64,000 nucleotides of DNA from contig JAGFNK010000109.1 of the NCBI GenBank assembly GCA_025769875.1, positions 1-64,000 of the forward strand. Reading direction: 5' to 3'. The position numbers and the translations under genes were made by a program. The DNA comes from Russula earlei. Its lineage: Eukaryota > Basidiomycota > Agaricomycetes > Russulales > Russulaceae. Shown in pieces: positions 32,169 to 44,413 of the stretch; within the stretch, counting starts at the first letter, position 1; every line of letters starts with the position of its first letter. Below the pieces are notes generated by a model. That model ran no database searches. It was not told the DNA's origin and saw nothing but the letters and a program-made list of their open reading frames with translations.

Positions 32169-32530
32169 TTGTGTGGTGTGTCAATTTGTCAGGAGGGCAT
32201 GCACATGACAGCACAGCTTGCATTGAAGGCCAGATGATGGGGGAGTGGTGTTGGGTGGGACCATTTGGCCTTCATGTGTATGGGTTTGTTGGGAGAATGT
32301 GAGCATGAAGGTGATTGCAGTCATGCAGCATGTGTTGGCAGGATGATGGAGGCAGCAAGGGAGTGGCATTGGTGGGGCCATTCAGCCTTCGTGTGGTGTG
32401 TCAATTTGTTGGGAGAGCATCCCCATTGCAATCACAAAGGTGTGATGTCTGTTGCTGGCAGGATAGCAGAGGTGCAAGGGAGCAGGATGTGGCAGGTGGG
32501 TGGGCATCATTGCAGTGGAAGAGTGCACAG
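32169..32530. repeat. Minisatellite, same family as 11,860-12,440
   Basis: About three imperfect ~110-bp units with the blocks TTTGTTGGGAGAATGTG, TGATTGCAGTCATG, GCATGTGTTGGCAGGATGAT, GGGAGTGGCATTGG and GTGTGGTGTGTCAATTTGT. It starts directly after the LTR fragment end CATAACA. Confidence 0.75.
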
Positions 32531-33138
32531 TGTAATGTTGACCTCTGTTGTGCCACAATTTCAATTTCAAGTATCAAGTAATTTTATTATTCTTATCATA
32601 AATAATTATATTGATTTCCTGATGTTTAAATACAAGTTCTCATTTCAAATACAACCTGTCATCCATGATAAAGCTACATACCTTCCCATTAGTTCATGGT
32701 CTGTTGGTATACAGTACAGGGGATGGGATGAGTCAACCTGTCATTGACGGTGCGCAGCCCTTGCCCAAACCGGCCTGTTGTGCTCCGTCACTGGAATCAG
32801 TATCTTGCATTCTTATATGATGGTCATTTTTTGCTCTGTGCCGGTTTTCAACTGACAGTTCCATGGTGCAATGACTAACAAGGCGATGCGCTCCTTCCAA
32901 ACCTGCATTCCTTTGTCGCGACTATTATCCACCTTCCAAAAATGGCGTGCACCTTGCAACTGAACGCATCGTGGTACGGTCTCCGGCAGCATGGATGCAT
33001 GGTAGGTGGCGCGCCACGTCGTTTCATTCTCATATTTCCCGTCCTTTGCACGGAAGAACATTCGCCATGTTCGCTCGAGAAGGTCGGTATATATGATCCC
33101 ATTCACATGTGGCTTCGCCCGACCTTCCCTCCACTGAC
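32531..33138. other. Transposon/gene boundary and P450 upstream region, no gene seen
   Basis: AT-rich to about 32,720, then CpG content rises sharply towards the P450 gene. I see no convincing TATA box or small gene. The short frames here lack support. Confidence 0.4.
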
Positions 33139-35276
33139 ATGGGTTCCTTGCTCAACTCACTTGGGATCGGACTCCTCCTGACGGTCGTCTTGTTCATCGC
33201 CTACTCCTACATTGACGAGAGGAGACGCAATCCAGCCCGTCTGCCGTATCCTCCTGGTCCTAAAGGATATCCTATAATTGGTAATCTTCTTGACATCCCG
33301 GATGCTTTCATCTACAAGCGCTTCAAGGAGATGAGTCGCGAAATCGGTATGTTCGCCTCCATCGAACTCTCCTCTGCGTTGATGAGCTACCGAGTGCAGG
33401 CTCAGACCTCATCCACCTTCAAGTCTTTGGTTTTCATCTCATCGTGTGCAACAGCAAAGGGGTCGCAGATGACCTGCTTGACAAGCGGTCATCCATCTAC
33501 TCAGACAGGTAAATGTCACATCAAGCCCTTCAATCATGTCCTGGCCTCACCAAAGCCGCTTCGCATCAGACCACGATTCCCGATGATAGTCGAACTGTAC
33601 GTCATCTCACTCCTTTTATTACAAGCTACCCCTCATATGACTCTGATGTAGCATGGGCTTTGGTTGGTCACTTGGTTTCACGCCTTACAACGAGTGGTGG
33701 AAACACTCGCGCAAGTTGTTCCACAAACACTTCCAGCCCTCCGCCGTTCCTCAGTTCCGTCCGATGAAAATTAAGGCAGCACATAGTTTCTTGCGGCAGC
33801 TCATAGACTCTCCAGAGCGCTTTCACGAGCACATGCAGCTGTGGGTCCGCTTCTCGCGGATCCAGTATCGACAACGCGGCTGATAACGTTGGGTTGGACA
33901 GGATGGCTGGCAGCACAATACTCGACATTGCTTATGGGCTTGACATCCGCACTGCGGATGACCCCTACCTCAAGCGCGCAGAAGAATGCCTGCAGATCCT
34001 TGACAAGGCCGGTAATCCTGGCGCTTTTCTCGTGGATATTGTACCCGCATGTGCGATTTTCTCACTTTCCTGCGTTCTTAAACCTTCATTTTATCCCTCA
34101 GTGAAATTTGTGCCCGAGTGGGTACCAGGGGCCTCTTTCAAGCGCAAGGCACGCGAGTGGCGCGGCGTGGCCGAGCGCTTTTACACTATCCCGTTCGATT
34201 TTGTGAAAGATTCGATGAAGGACGGTTCTGCTAAGCCATCCTTCACCTCCCTAGCGCTCCGCGACATCACTGAAAAGGACGACCGAGGATACCAAGAAGA
34301 ACTCATCAAAAGTCTTGGTGGTACCATGTACACAGGCGCGCCCTCTTTCCCTTTTTCCTGATGCGACCGGGCTTACATCACTGCCGCAGCTGGTGCCGAT
34401 ACGGTGAGGTCCCAGCACGTACCGGTCGCAAAGAAAGCTAATTCAAAGTTTCCAGACCGTGTCAATCCTGTTGACATTTTTCCTTGCCATGCTGATGAAC
34501 CCTGCCGCCCAATCGAAGGCGCAAGAGGAGATCGATCGCGTTATTGGTACTGACCGCTTGCCGACGTTCGATGATGAGCCGAAGCTTCCCTATGTGTCCG
34601 CGCTGTCAAGAGAAGTCTTCCGATGGCAACAGGTCGCGCCGTTCGGTTCGTACTCTTGCTTCGCCTACACCCCTACACAGAACTTATTTGCCTCTGCAAC
34701 CGAAGCGATCCCACACCGTTTGATGGAAGATGACGTCTACAATGGCTACTTCCTTCCGAAGAATTCCATCGTCCTCGGGAACGCATGGTGAATGCTCCTT
34801 TTCCTTGTTCTCGGCGTCACGACCCCATGACGTTGACGCGACACGCTTCAGGGCAATCCTCCACGATGAGAGACTCTTTCCCGACCCTTTCACGTTTAAA
34901 CCCGAGCGATTTGCCGCACCCGACGTAGACCCGCACGTGCACGCGGCCGTCGATTACGCGTTCGGATTTGGGCGGCGAGTCTGTCCCGGCCGCTGGATGG
35001 CCCACTCCTTCGTTTGGATCGTCGTGGCAAGCGTGCTCTCGACATACCGCATCGAAAAGGCCGTGCGTGAGGGCCGAGTTATCGAACCCTCGGGTGCCTT
35101 CACCCCAGGCATTCTTGCGTGCGTGTCTGTTTTTTTTTTTTTTCGTGACTGAAATTTTCATTTCTGAAATATGCTTTTTTTATGTATCCAATAGGACTCC
35201 AGAGAAATTCGAGTGTTCTGTTAAACCGCGGTCAAAGGACGCTGAAGCACTCATTCGCGCGACCGCGACTCCGTGA
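33139..35276 (+). CDS. Cytochrome P450 monooxygenase, O-methylsterigmatocystin oxidoreductase-like
   Basis: Eleven exons: 33,139-33,346; 33,400-33,508; 33,570-33,596; 33,652-33,840; 33,902-34,050; 34,102-34,335; 34,390-34,403; 34,456-34,645; 34,706-34,787; 34,852-35,118; 35,195-35,276. They sum to 516 codons, a normal P450 length. An N-terminal membrane anchor (LGIGLLLTVVLFIAYSYI) precedes the hinge LPYPPGPKGYPIIGN. The I-helix reads AGADTT, ExxR is EVFR, PERF is KPERF, and the haem loop is FGFGRRVCPGRW with the axial Cys. All key residues are present, so it should be active in the ER with a P450 reductase. Substrate unknown; this type is greatly expanded in Agaricomycetes. The intron at 34,336-34,389 needs a GC donor. 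The gene borders the transposon island and has no obvious biosynthetic cluster partners. Confidence 0.93.
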
Positions 35277-36315
35277 TGGGGTCCGCGAGTCAGTCTGGCT
35301 ATGGCGAAGGACGACGACCGTGCTTCGTCGCGCTGGCTGACCGTCCATAATTCTGGTTTCTTGTAATCTCTCGATACGTCATAAATGAGGCAATCAATAT
35401 TTATAGCAGCGGAATCGGGACATTCCCGTTTCTCTGAGATGACAAACAGTTGGATCGTTATTCGGTTCGAGCCCGACTCGCAACCTGGTATCAGAATAAT
35501 ATAGGGCCTACCCTCAAGAGGTTGGAGGACACAAGGATAATCATTCGGGTATTGCGGAGGCCTGTGGCTTGTAGGTTGTGGTAAATGTTACCGTAGCGGG
35601 CTGGATCCATGATTACGACTGTGAGTCACACCGAGGGACGGCTTACGAGCAGAGATCAAGAGCCGAACAACGTCATCAATGGTATGCACTGTCTCGGCCA
35701 CGAACGATTCCATTGTCATGCCTGTGCCTCAAATGGTTGCGTGTGACACACATTACACGGCCGTTAATGACGCTGTCAGATTCTTGCATGTGTCAAGCCC
35801 CGGATCCTACGCGAGCAGTGTGTGACCAGCTGGTCCCATCCCGTAATTTCCAATGACGAGGGGGCAAAGGCGATAGGATATTTGTGAGCGAGGTGCTATG
35901 GCCGCCAAGAGGTTCACGATGTACAAAGGATTGATGGTAAGAGGGTTTCATCCTAGTGACCACCTGATCTCCTGCGAACGAACGCAACGATACGACGGTC
36001 CATCCTCATCCCAGAAGCATATATACCGTCGGGAAGAAACAAGTTTCACAGAGACATACCTGATGACTGCAACACAACGGAATGCAGGGCGATCAACACA
36101 CAGATGGCATTTCTCCAATGCGGGTAGAAAACAGAAGTTCAGAACGTCAATGCGCTAACAAGCCAACAGACAAGCTCCGATGGTAGTACGCAGACCGTCC
36201 AGACAGTCGATACAGCGCGGAACAAATAAGTGGCATTTTGCATCCTTCTTTCTACGATCGCTGGGAAAGCCGTTGGTGACTGGTCGGAGACCAACGACCT
36301 CTAAGCCCATGACTT
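35277..36315. other. Intergenic, no gene seen
   Basis: About 1 kb between the P450 stop and the stop of the convergent reverse-strand gene. No transposon signature or splice-consistent frame is visible. It must hold both 3' UTRs. Confidence 0.5.
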
Positions 36316-37885
36316 TTATGATTCGTAGGGGTGGTCGCTGAGATTATTCGAATCGAGTCCGCCGCCAATATTCCCGGTATCGCGCACGAGCGCTTGGCTA
36401 GCGTCTCGGAGCTCCGTTGTGCGTTGTTCGAGAGAATTGTATTCATCCGCGAGTTTTGTATGCAAAGACCTGTACAAATTCACCTTGGAACTGACAGCCA
36501 TTTTGACCCGACAAAGTTCATTATTGCAATGTGGAGGATCGAGAACGATGGAAAATTAAGCGCGCACCTCATGTGTTCCTTGATCTATAGGAAGGGGAGA
36601 GTAAAGCGATTGGGACACCACGAGGGCAGGTACAGACACAGGGAGAAGGGCAGACTTACGATGTCTAACAAGTCAGAAAATTTAGCCATTATGTCATTCG
36701 CACCAGCCAGCCATTCCTCCATCGTCGATCTCGACCAACATTCAGCGCCCTTTTCGTAGAGCTCTGCATAACGCTCCAAATCGGCACCAGAAAATTCTAG
36801 ACCTGGAAGGTCACCCAAGGTCACCATATTGTGGGGAACATTAGGTGGGAATAGAAAGGTTTGTGTTCCTCCAGAAGACGCGTTTCCGAGAGTGGTACCC
36901 TGAGGCGGGGAATGAGAATGTAAAGGGCTATGACGAACACGAGGCCGCTTTGAGAGTTCGCGTTGTCGAGAGCCTGAAACATCCTCCCTATCATCAGGGG
37001 AAGCTGGTCGGAATGCGCTTCGTTGGATGTGGCAGATTAGCGTCAAAATCGTTCACATTTCGTGGTCCCTGTACGTCGTCGCCACCAGCAGAAGGACAGA
37101 CGGCATTACTTCGATTCACTGGAATGGGCTGGTCTCCCTCGTTATCGTTTTGCTCGGACACAGACGAGTAATAGCCGCTATCGTCCAGATGGCTCGACAC
37201 GCTGTCAAAGGAAAGCCGAGCGCTGCCAAAGAAAGATTGATGGGACGTCGGACGCCGTCCTTGAGCCCCGATCTCATCCTGAGGGTGACAGGACATCGGG
37301 CGAAAAAGGTTCAAAGCTGCACCATCCGAATTAGACGCGGGTGAACGTGTGATGGCTTCGACTGAGCCCCGCCCCGCTGCGGTCTCGTCAAAACTCTTGG
37401 AGAACGGGAGTAAAGGTGTTTTGAATTCTGGGGTCGGCAACCCAAACACGGGACACTGGGGCTGGGGCAAGACAGCGGGTGGAGTGGATGGGAGAGGCGC
37501 ATATATGCGGGTTGCGGAGCTCTTGGTATCCGAACGGGAGTGGGTGCCGCCACTGAGTCCTTGGTTTTGGATCTGATTGTGGAGTGTGCCAGGATTTACA
37601 ATGGCGCTCAAGTTTGGTGTGCGTGAAGACTTTCTAAGACCAGAGATGTTCAGGGCGCGGATGGATCCCTAATTAATTGGCGTTAGTCTGGCATCGTAAC
37701 GAATTGTACGAAGGTAGATGGAGGAGGGAGCCACTTACTGTAACTCCAACCTCAAGGTGGTTATTGTCGGAGGTTTTGTTCAAAACCGCAGGAGCGACAT
37801 TTGTCGGGGTGGCGCCCGTCTCCTCGCTTGGGTTTACCGTGCGAGAAGCTGGACGTGATGGCAGAAAGGGCTGTCTTGCGCTCAT
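36316..37885 (-). CDS. Unknown protein with ECM11-like C-terminal region (tentative)
   Basis: Start ATG 37,885 (MSARQPFLPSRPASRTVNPS). A 70-nt intron (37,669-37,738) leads to a long Ser/Pro-rich disordered middle (LNISGLRKSSRTPNLSAIVN; SARLSFDSVSSHLDDSGYYS). A frame change near 37,000 implies another intron (acceptor TTTCAG likely). The C-terminal part is helical: LPGLEFSGADLERYAELYEK, MEEWLAGANDIMAKFSDLLD, then after short introns (donors GTAAGT and GTGCGC) KVNLYRSLHTKLADEYNSLE and the stop at 36,316. Size, disorder and the terminal helical bundle recall ECM11, a meiotic synaptonemal complex protein. I rate that match as weak. A generic coiled-coil protein is the alternative. Confidence 0.5.
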
Positions 37886-38012
37886 GTCCTATGTTGAGGT
37901 TGGCCCGGGGAACAAGCAGCGCTAGCAGCGTCACGTCACGTCCGCTCGCCAGAATTAAGCTAACATGTGAGCAGCATACACACGGAAAAATCGACATCTA
38001 GCCTAGGTTACA

Positions 38013-40671
38013 TTATTCTACAATGGCCTGAGAATACTCGGCATCGGCAGCCTGCTCCTGCCACATGGAGTAGTAGAGACCGCGCCTAAGCATGAGTTCC
38101 TCATGAGTTCCTTGCTCGATGACGGCGCCGTCCTTGAGCACAATAATTAGATCTAAACCAAGGTAAGCGCCAATGGACAGGAGAAATTATCGAACAGCTC
38201 ACCCGCTTCGACGACAGTCCGTAGACGGTGGGCTATAAAGATGCTGGTCCGTGCACGGTCGAGAAGAGTCGCGTTGATATTCTTCATGAGCTCCGACTCT
38301 GTCTGTGCATCCAGTGAGGAAGTCTACGGAGCACCTCATGTCAGAATCTCGAGTGCGTCCGGGTTGACAGAGTAGATACGCGCCGCTTCATCGAAGAACA
38401 GTATCGGTGGATCTTTCAATAACGCACGTGCCACTGCAAGCCTCTGCTTTTCGCCACCAGACACCATCAGCCCGCGCTCGCCGACTGGAGTCGCGTATCT
38501 GTCTGGGAGTTTAATGATAGTCTCGTGCACATGTGCCTTCTTCGTCGCCGCGAAGACTTCTTCGTCACTCGCATCCAGTCGCCCGTATCGAACATTATGC
38601 AATATGTCCGCATGAAACAATGGGGTATCTTGCGGGACAACACCGACTGCAGAACGCAGTGACGCGAGCTGCACTTTAGATACGTCCTGGCCATCAACGA
38701 GGATGCGTCCAGCAGATGGTTCGTAGAAGCGGTACAGGAGACGGAAGACTGTTGACTTTCCGCAGCCCGACGGCCCAACAATTGCCACCTTCTTCCCAGC
38801 TGGAATTGTGAAGGAGAGGTCATGGAAGATGGGTCGAGATGGGTGGTATGCAAATTCGATATTCTCAAAGGAGATCTCCCCGCCGGAGAGTGCAAGTGGC
38901 TTCGCATCTGGTGGATCCTGTGGTGCAGGTTCGGTCAGTCAGACAACACAATTCCGTTTACGGGACTTGTATGACCTTGGCGGAGGTATGCTCAGATTGG
39001 AGATTGAAGAGAACCTCCATATCTAACAGGCTTTGCCTGACCTCACGGTAGATGGTACCGAGAAAGTTCAGAGGCATCGACAGCTGGAACACAAGTTGAT
39101 TTACCATGACCAAGTCACCAACGGTCATTGTTCCTATTCAGGATAATCGGAAGCATGAATGGCAGGGATACATCCTTAACTGACCGTTAATAACCCCCTG
39201 CGCAGCGAGGAACATGATCCCGGTGAGGGCCGTTGAAAATATGACATTCTGGCCGGAGTTGAGAAGAGCGAGTGATGTGGCAATTTTGATGGACGCCTTT
39301 TCGTATGCACGTAAATGCTCGTCATACTGTTTGATCTCATACGGTTCATTGTTGAAGTTCTGTGTGGCCAATCGCAGTCAGTCTTATTCTCACCACCCAC
39401 GTAAAGGTGAGCACGAACCTTCACAGCTTCGTAGTTAAGCAAAGAGTCGACTGCGACGGTTGCAGCTTTGTTGTCCGCTACATTTGCTTGGCGACGGAAC
39501 TGCGTCCTGGGTGGTGACATCAGAGAAACACAGCAAGCATGGACGCCTGGATACCGCACTCACCGCCATGCCGTGGTACGGACCGTAAACCACGTGTACG
39601 CAGCCATTGTTGTGAGCGTGACTGCCGCATAGTCCCAACCGAACTTGTATGTCTACATAGACGTTGTCAACGACCCCATGTCGAACAGGTGCTCACCTGC
39701 GCACCAGTATGCCACACACGAGAGATATTTCAAGGGCCGTGGGGACGACGCGGAACAGTATTGCCTGCAAAATGAATGTAACACCTCTATGGGGTTTTCG
39801 TGGAGATGGTGAATTAAGGAAAAAGAAGGACAAGAAGAAAACGGACTTCGTTCCGCGGTCTATGGCGCGCGTCAGTCCGCCAGTTTGTCGAGAGAGATGA
39901 AACTTGAGGTCGAGATTAAGAAGATGTTCGAACGTCTGGCGCGCGACAGTGCGAACTGCGCGCTGGCCAACATTGGCGAACACTGCGTTCAATAACTCGC
40001 TGAATAGTGTTGCACCTATCCTTGCCGCGCCGTCTACACATGCCAAGCATAAGTAAGCGGTCCAACCCTGGCGTTAGATTTACGGCGAACATGCAAGAAT
40101 GACTGAGCCGCAGACGACCCATGCGGTGGACTGCGCATCGATGGGGATATTAAGAGTGTCAATGACTTGTTTGAAAAAGAATGGGACCTGGACGTTCAGA
40201 AGCTGCAAGAGCAGTGTGCGGTCTCACAAAGAACTGTACAATTGGGTAGAGGCGACATACCTTGCCACCGATGAGCAGGCCGACACCCAGTACGACACGC
40301 CCTCTCGTTGCCCAATCACCCTTTGGCCATATGTGCACCGCGAGCCTACGGACTATGGCCCAATCACGTCGACGTTGCTCCGCGTTCGTGATAGTGACGT
40401 TTGGCGCCGCTGGCGGACGATCGCCTGTGGCAGTGGGTTGTAGAGAAACCTTGGAATCCTGGGCGAGCTGACGAAATGTATGCCGATGTGACACCAGTGG
40501 GGGCGAAACGGATAGGGACAATTCCACCCTCGGCCTATGATGACACGGCCCAAATCGGACAGGAGCTTGTTGCCAATATGGCCGTGTTCGCGGAGGCGGA
40601 TGTAAAGATGAGACGCGCACGCGTGGAACCCGCACATGAGAATGAGCTGTGGTGCTCCGAAGAGCATTCAT
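38013..40671 (-). CDS. ATM1: Mitochondrial ABC transporter ATM1 (iron-sulfur cluster export)
   Basis: A half-size ABC exporter of the inner mitochondrial membrane that exports a sulfur/glutathione compound needed for cytosolic Fe-S assembly. The N-terminus is Arg/Ser/His-rich without acidic residues, as in a mitochondrial presequence. The transmembrane domain has [10 protein letters not shown], then [57 protein letters not shown], and [17 protein letters not shown]. The ATPase domain has Walker [10 protein letters not shown], signature VSGGEKQRL, Walker B ILFFDEA and the H-loop IAHRL. It ends with [15 protein letters not shown] and TAA 38,013-38,015. About ten short introns are placed; that at 38,324-38,383 requires a GC donor. 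Its start is 147 bp from the divergent SLM1-like gene, so they probably share a promoter. Confidence 0.95.
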
Positions 40672-40818
40672 TGTTGTAGCTGCCCGTTGATAAAGGCGTG
40701 CACGCGTGACATCCCGTTACTAAAGCTGAGGTCCGGTGACGTCACTTGAGAGTACCCCATACCGCACCCCCTTTTTCTTCCTCAGACCAGACCAGACACT
40801 ACCGACACCGACAGCGAT
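40672..40818. promoter_or_regulatory. Divergent promoter of ATM1 and the SLM1-like gene
   Basis: 147 bp separate the two start codons. A TTTTTCTTCCTC pyrimidine stretch lies just upstream of the SLM1-like start, as is common at fungal transcription starts. No clear TATA box is seen. Confidence 0.6.
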
Positions 40819-42853
40819 ATGAACGACACTGCCTCGATATCCAAGGCCACCTCTATTTCCCGTGCTAGCAAGCAAGGCTCAACCATATCTCGTTCCCAGT
40901 CTCTCATCAAGAAAAACATCGCCCCAAATGACCTTCGTCCCTCCGACGTCCTCATCGAACGTTTTGTCGCATGGAAGGCCATCGTAAAACAACTTATAGC
41001 ATATTTCGAGGTCTCTCTCCTTTTTCCTTCTATTGAATCTTTCTTATCCATCCCTTGGTGGTTTAGGGTATTGCCGACATCGAGAATAACACTGCAAAGG
41101 AGATGACAAAGCTCGCCGCTGTCATTCAAGTACCATTTCGCTCCGCTAATCAGTTCCTCGGTGAAGGCGGTCTCCAGGTGCTTTAACCTCTGCGATGTGG
41201 CCGACTCATCCCCCACTTATGTGACCCTGTAGGACGTATATTATGGTATTCGCGACAAAACTCGCGTCATTGCAGATCAGCACGCCAACCTTGGTCGGAC
41301 AATTGATGGATCCATTGTACAGCACCTCCAAAAACTGCAGGTGGAGATAAAGGCCCACATCAAGGTCCGTAGTTTCTCTGCACGACGACTATGCATCCCC
41401 ATTGACGCGAAAAAATGTCTGCAGAATGTCCAGAACGACACCGGAAGGCTCGCTACCAGCGTTGCAAAGGAACGCGAACTATCTGCGCGCCTTGTTGCAC
41501 AGCTCGCAACGGACATTTCTACTTTCAAGAATACGCCGCTACAAGTCACTGCCAAGACTGATCCGTGCGTGCATTGCGATCTTCTCATTTGTGTATCTCG
41601 CTCATATCCCGAAGATACGTTGCAAATCTTGCCGTAGTTCGTCAGCTCCACAAGCAAGTTAATGAGGAGAATGCACTTCAAAAGTCTATCATTATCATGC
41701 AACAAAATTCTGCACATTTTGAGGAAGGAATTGTCCGCGCTATCCAGTCTTCTTGGCAGACCTTTGACGAGTGGCAATCTCGTATGTTTGCCTCTGTCCA
41801 GGATACTTGGCGTGCCCTTGGCGTTCATATGGCCTCAATCCCTCCTGATCATGAGTGGATTTCCTTTTCTGCCCGCTCTGATCATCTCCTCGAGCCCGAT
41901 ACACCACTCCGGAATCCTGAAACTATCAACTATCCAAGCAAAGAGGACCCATCCGTCATACCAGCGCATACAGGCTATCTCGAACGCAAGAAGCGATTTA
42001 CCCGCACCTATCGCGAGTCCTACTTTGTCCTGACCCCGTCTGGCTTTTTGCACGAGTGCAGTTCCTCTGACCCCGCACAGGCCATGTCACCCCTCTTCTC
42101 GCTTTTCTTACCTCTTTGTACGCTTGGCCCCGCCGCAAGTTCCAGCGCCAAATCACACAAGTTCCACATTGAAGGTCGCAAGGATGGTGCAGGTTCAATC
42201 AAAACTGGATCGCTTCGCATTGGCCGGAATTCTCAACACGCATGGAGCTTCCGCGCACGCTCACACGAAGATATGATGGAGTGGTGGAATGATATACGCA
42301 TGCTCTGCGCGCGTTATCTCGTCGCGAGCGACGCCCTCGAACGCTCTGGACCCATTGCCGCAGCTGTCCGCGCAGCTGGGTACCTCTCTGAAGAAGAAGA
42401 GGGTGAGGAGGAGGAGGAGCAAGGAAGCAGCGTCGAAGAGCAGCACGAAGCAGAGGACGACGATGTCCTTCCTCCCGGCGCATATCGCGACTTGCACGAA
42501 GTTGATGAGGACACAGAACCACCCTCATACCGTGGCCACCCACATGGAGCAGACCTAGGATACCTCGTAAGTGATGTCGTCCCGCCTCGCCTCATCGAGT
42601 AAGCACGAACTCCCACTGACATGTACCTGTATCTGAGCAGAATGATAAAAATCTGAGGGGTTCGCCATCCAGTGACGATAGCGTAATCGTACCACGACGT
42701 CTGAGCCAGCGCCAGCAGGAGAAGGCACCTGAGGGCCGCGCACTGCATACTGTCGTTGACGGAGCCGCAAACGGAAACGCGGAAGCGGACGGTGCGGGCC
42801 CTATAGATGAAGATGCGGATGGTATAGATAGCCGATTCCGTGAGACTTTGTGA
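40819..42853 (+). CDS. SLM1: SLM1/SLM2-like PH-domain protein (TORC2 and PI(4,5)P2 effector)
   Basis: Six exons (40,819-41,010; 41,067-41,177; 41,233-41,364; 41,425-41,564; 41,615-42,566; 42,659-42,853) give 573 residues. The N-terminal half is a helical F-BAR-like region (RPSDVLIERFVAWKAIVKQL; GIADIENNTAKEMTKLA; VVRQLHKQVNEENALQKSII). Next is a PH domain (AHTGYLERKKRFTRTYRESY; KSHKFHIEGRKDG; WSFRARSHEDMMEWWNDIRM), then an acidic tail (EEEEGEEEEEQG). In yeast these proteins sit in eisosomes at the plasma membrane and relay TORC2 signals; membrane binding is by the PH domain. The last acceptor was chosen to keep the frame (exon begins GSPSSDDS). Confidence 0.9.
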
Positions 42854-43814
42854 GCGCGCTATGCGCAGCCTGCGATTAGATTGTGATCCTTTTTTCTACG
42901 ATGTCGTTATTGTTGGACGTGCAGCCTACGTCACCACGTTTGCGGAACGGACTAACCGGACCGGACATGTAATATTATAACTTGTCATTTGTTGTTTTCT
43001 CCCTCAGTCTTTTATTATACACAATGATGGAAATTTGGGAGGCCATTATAATGACATCATAATTTCATTAGATCCCAATTTTCTGACAAAGACTGAGTTA
43101 TAATCCTACAGTTATAATGTCTAAGACCTGCTGTATGGTTGTAATCTGTGACTCCAACTTGGAATGTTAATTCATGTCTTCTCAAAGTCAGTAAATTTAT
43201 ATTCTACACTACAAGCTGCTACTTCTCTCAATGACAGGCACCATCCTTGAACTCACAACATGGCTTAAACACCATCTGGCATTGCACCCTGACCTCCAAC
43301 AGAATGCCTGCTTTTCTGGGCTCTTTCTTTAAGGCCACCACCATCATGTGGATGAGGTTAATGGATGAGGTTAATCTGGTTCCAGTACCTACAGGACATA
43401 CAGTTATTTGAATTCCTTCATATCTCAATCCACAATCAAACAATGTTTTGCCTTCCATCCCTAATGTGATGAGAATGCCTGATCAATTGGAGCAATAAAG
43501 TTTAAATCAGGCCTCAAATTTGACCTTATGTTTTTTTTCTTGTGACAATGTGTGACTGACCAATTGGTGGGTTTCTAACTCTGCTGACTGATAACAACTT
43601 GGTGAAGATATGATGCCCAGGTGATGGAACTGCACATGTCAGGAATGCAGGCTGGTGGGCCATTGATGTGGGGCAGAGGGCAGAGGTGTGTGTGAACAAT
43701 GCAGAGCAGTGGTGGGAGATGAGAGGGGAAACTTTGTGTGCATGTGATGGGAATTTTGAGAACAATGAACCCTTGTTGTTGTTAGATTAATAGACCACTG
43801 TTATATATTTGTTG
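42854..43814. other. Intergenic, AT-rich, no gene seen
   Basis: CpG drops at once after the SLM1-like stop. It contains palindromic AT-rich bits (CATTATAATGACATCATAAT) but no transposon ends I can pair and no supported frame. Confidence 0.45.
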
Positions 43815-43819
43815 AGTGT

Positions 43820-44312
43820 TGTTAGGACTCAGTTTGCATTCTTGTCTGCTTGCTTACCTATGCCTCAGTTACTCATTCCTGCTTACTGTTGCTTAGTGAT
43901 TCACTTACTCATTGCTTACTGTTTGATGACAGATACTAGGAAAGGATGACTCACATGTGAGTCATTTCTGACATTCTCAAATTGTGCTTTACATTTTTGG
44001 ATACTACTGGTTCTCAGGCTATGTGCTCCCCAAGTTTCATACAAATTGGATCAGCCTGTTATTGAGATATTGTATAAATACTTGGATGTACCAAGAGTCA
44101 AGCCTTACGCTCCACTTACTCTTTTACAAGAAATTACTATCTTGTTAAAACTCTCTAAAAACCAAGTCATTGCTCTAAGTGAAAGAGGCCCTTCTCATCT
44201 CTTACATCTACTCTTCCTGAGATAATGTCAAAGGATTTGAAGTCTAGTGCTTGAACTATATCAAGCAACTCTTTCACTAAGAGTCAGTAATAAGATCTAA
44301 CAGATCTTAACA
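43820..44312 (+). mobile_element. Solo LTR, family D
   Basis: 493 bp, ends TGTTAGGACTC...GATCTTAACA (5-bp inverted ends TGTTA/TAACA). Perfect 5-bp duplication AGTGT (43,815-43,819 and 44,313-44,317). TATA box TATAAATA at 44,073-44,080. No internal region and no other copy in the window. Confidence 0.88.
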
Positions 44313-44413
44313 AGTGTGCAGCATGTAGGCATGCAGCATATGTGCATGGGAATTGCTAGATAAGATTAAGCAAGGCACTTATCGAGGTATGAGTCCCCTG
44401 GGCATACATGATA

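Noticed and set aside
42199..42748. 114- and 144-codon reverse frames
   Set aside because: Antisense shadows of the SLM1-like coding exon.
42960..43140. AT-rich palindromic sequence as a possible MITE
   Set aside because: I could not pair terminal inverted repeats or find a target duplication.
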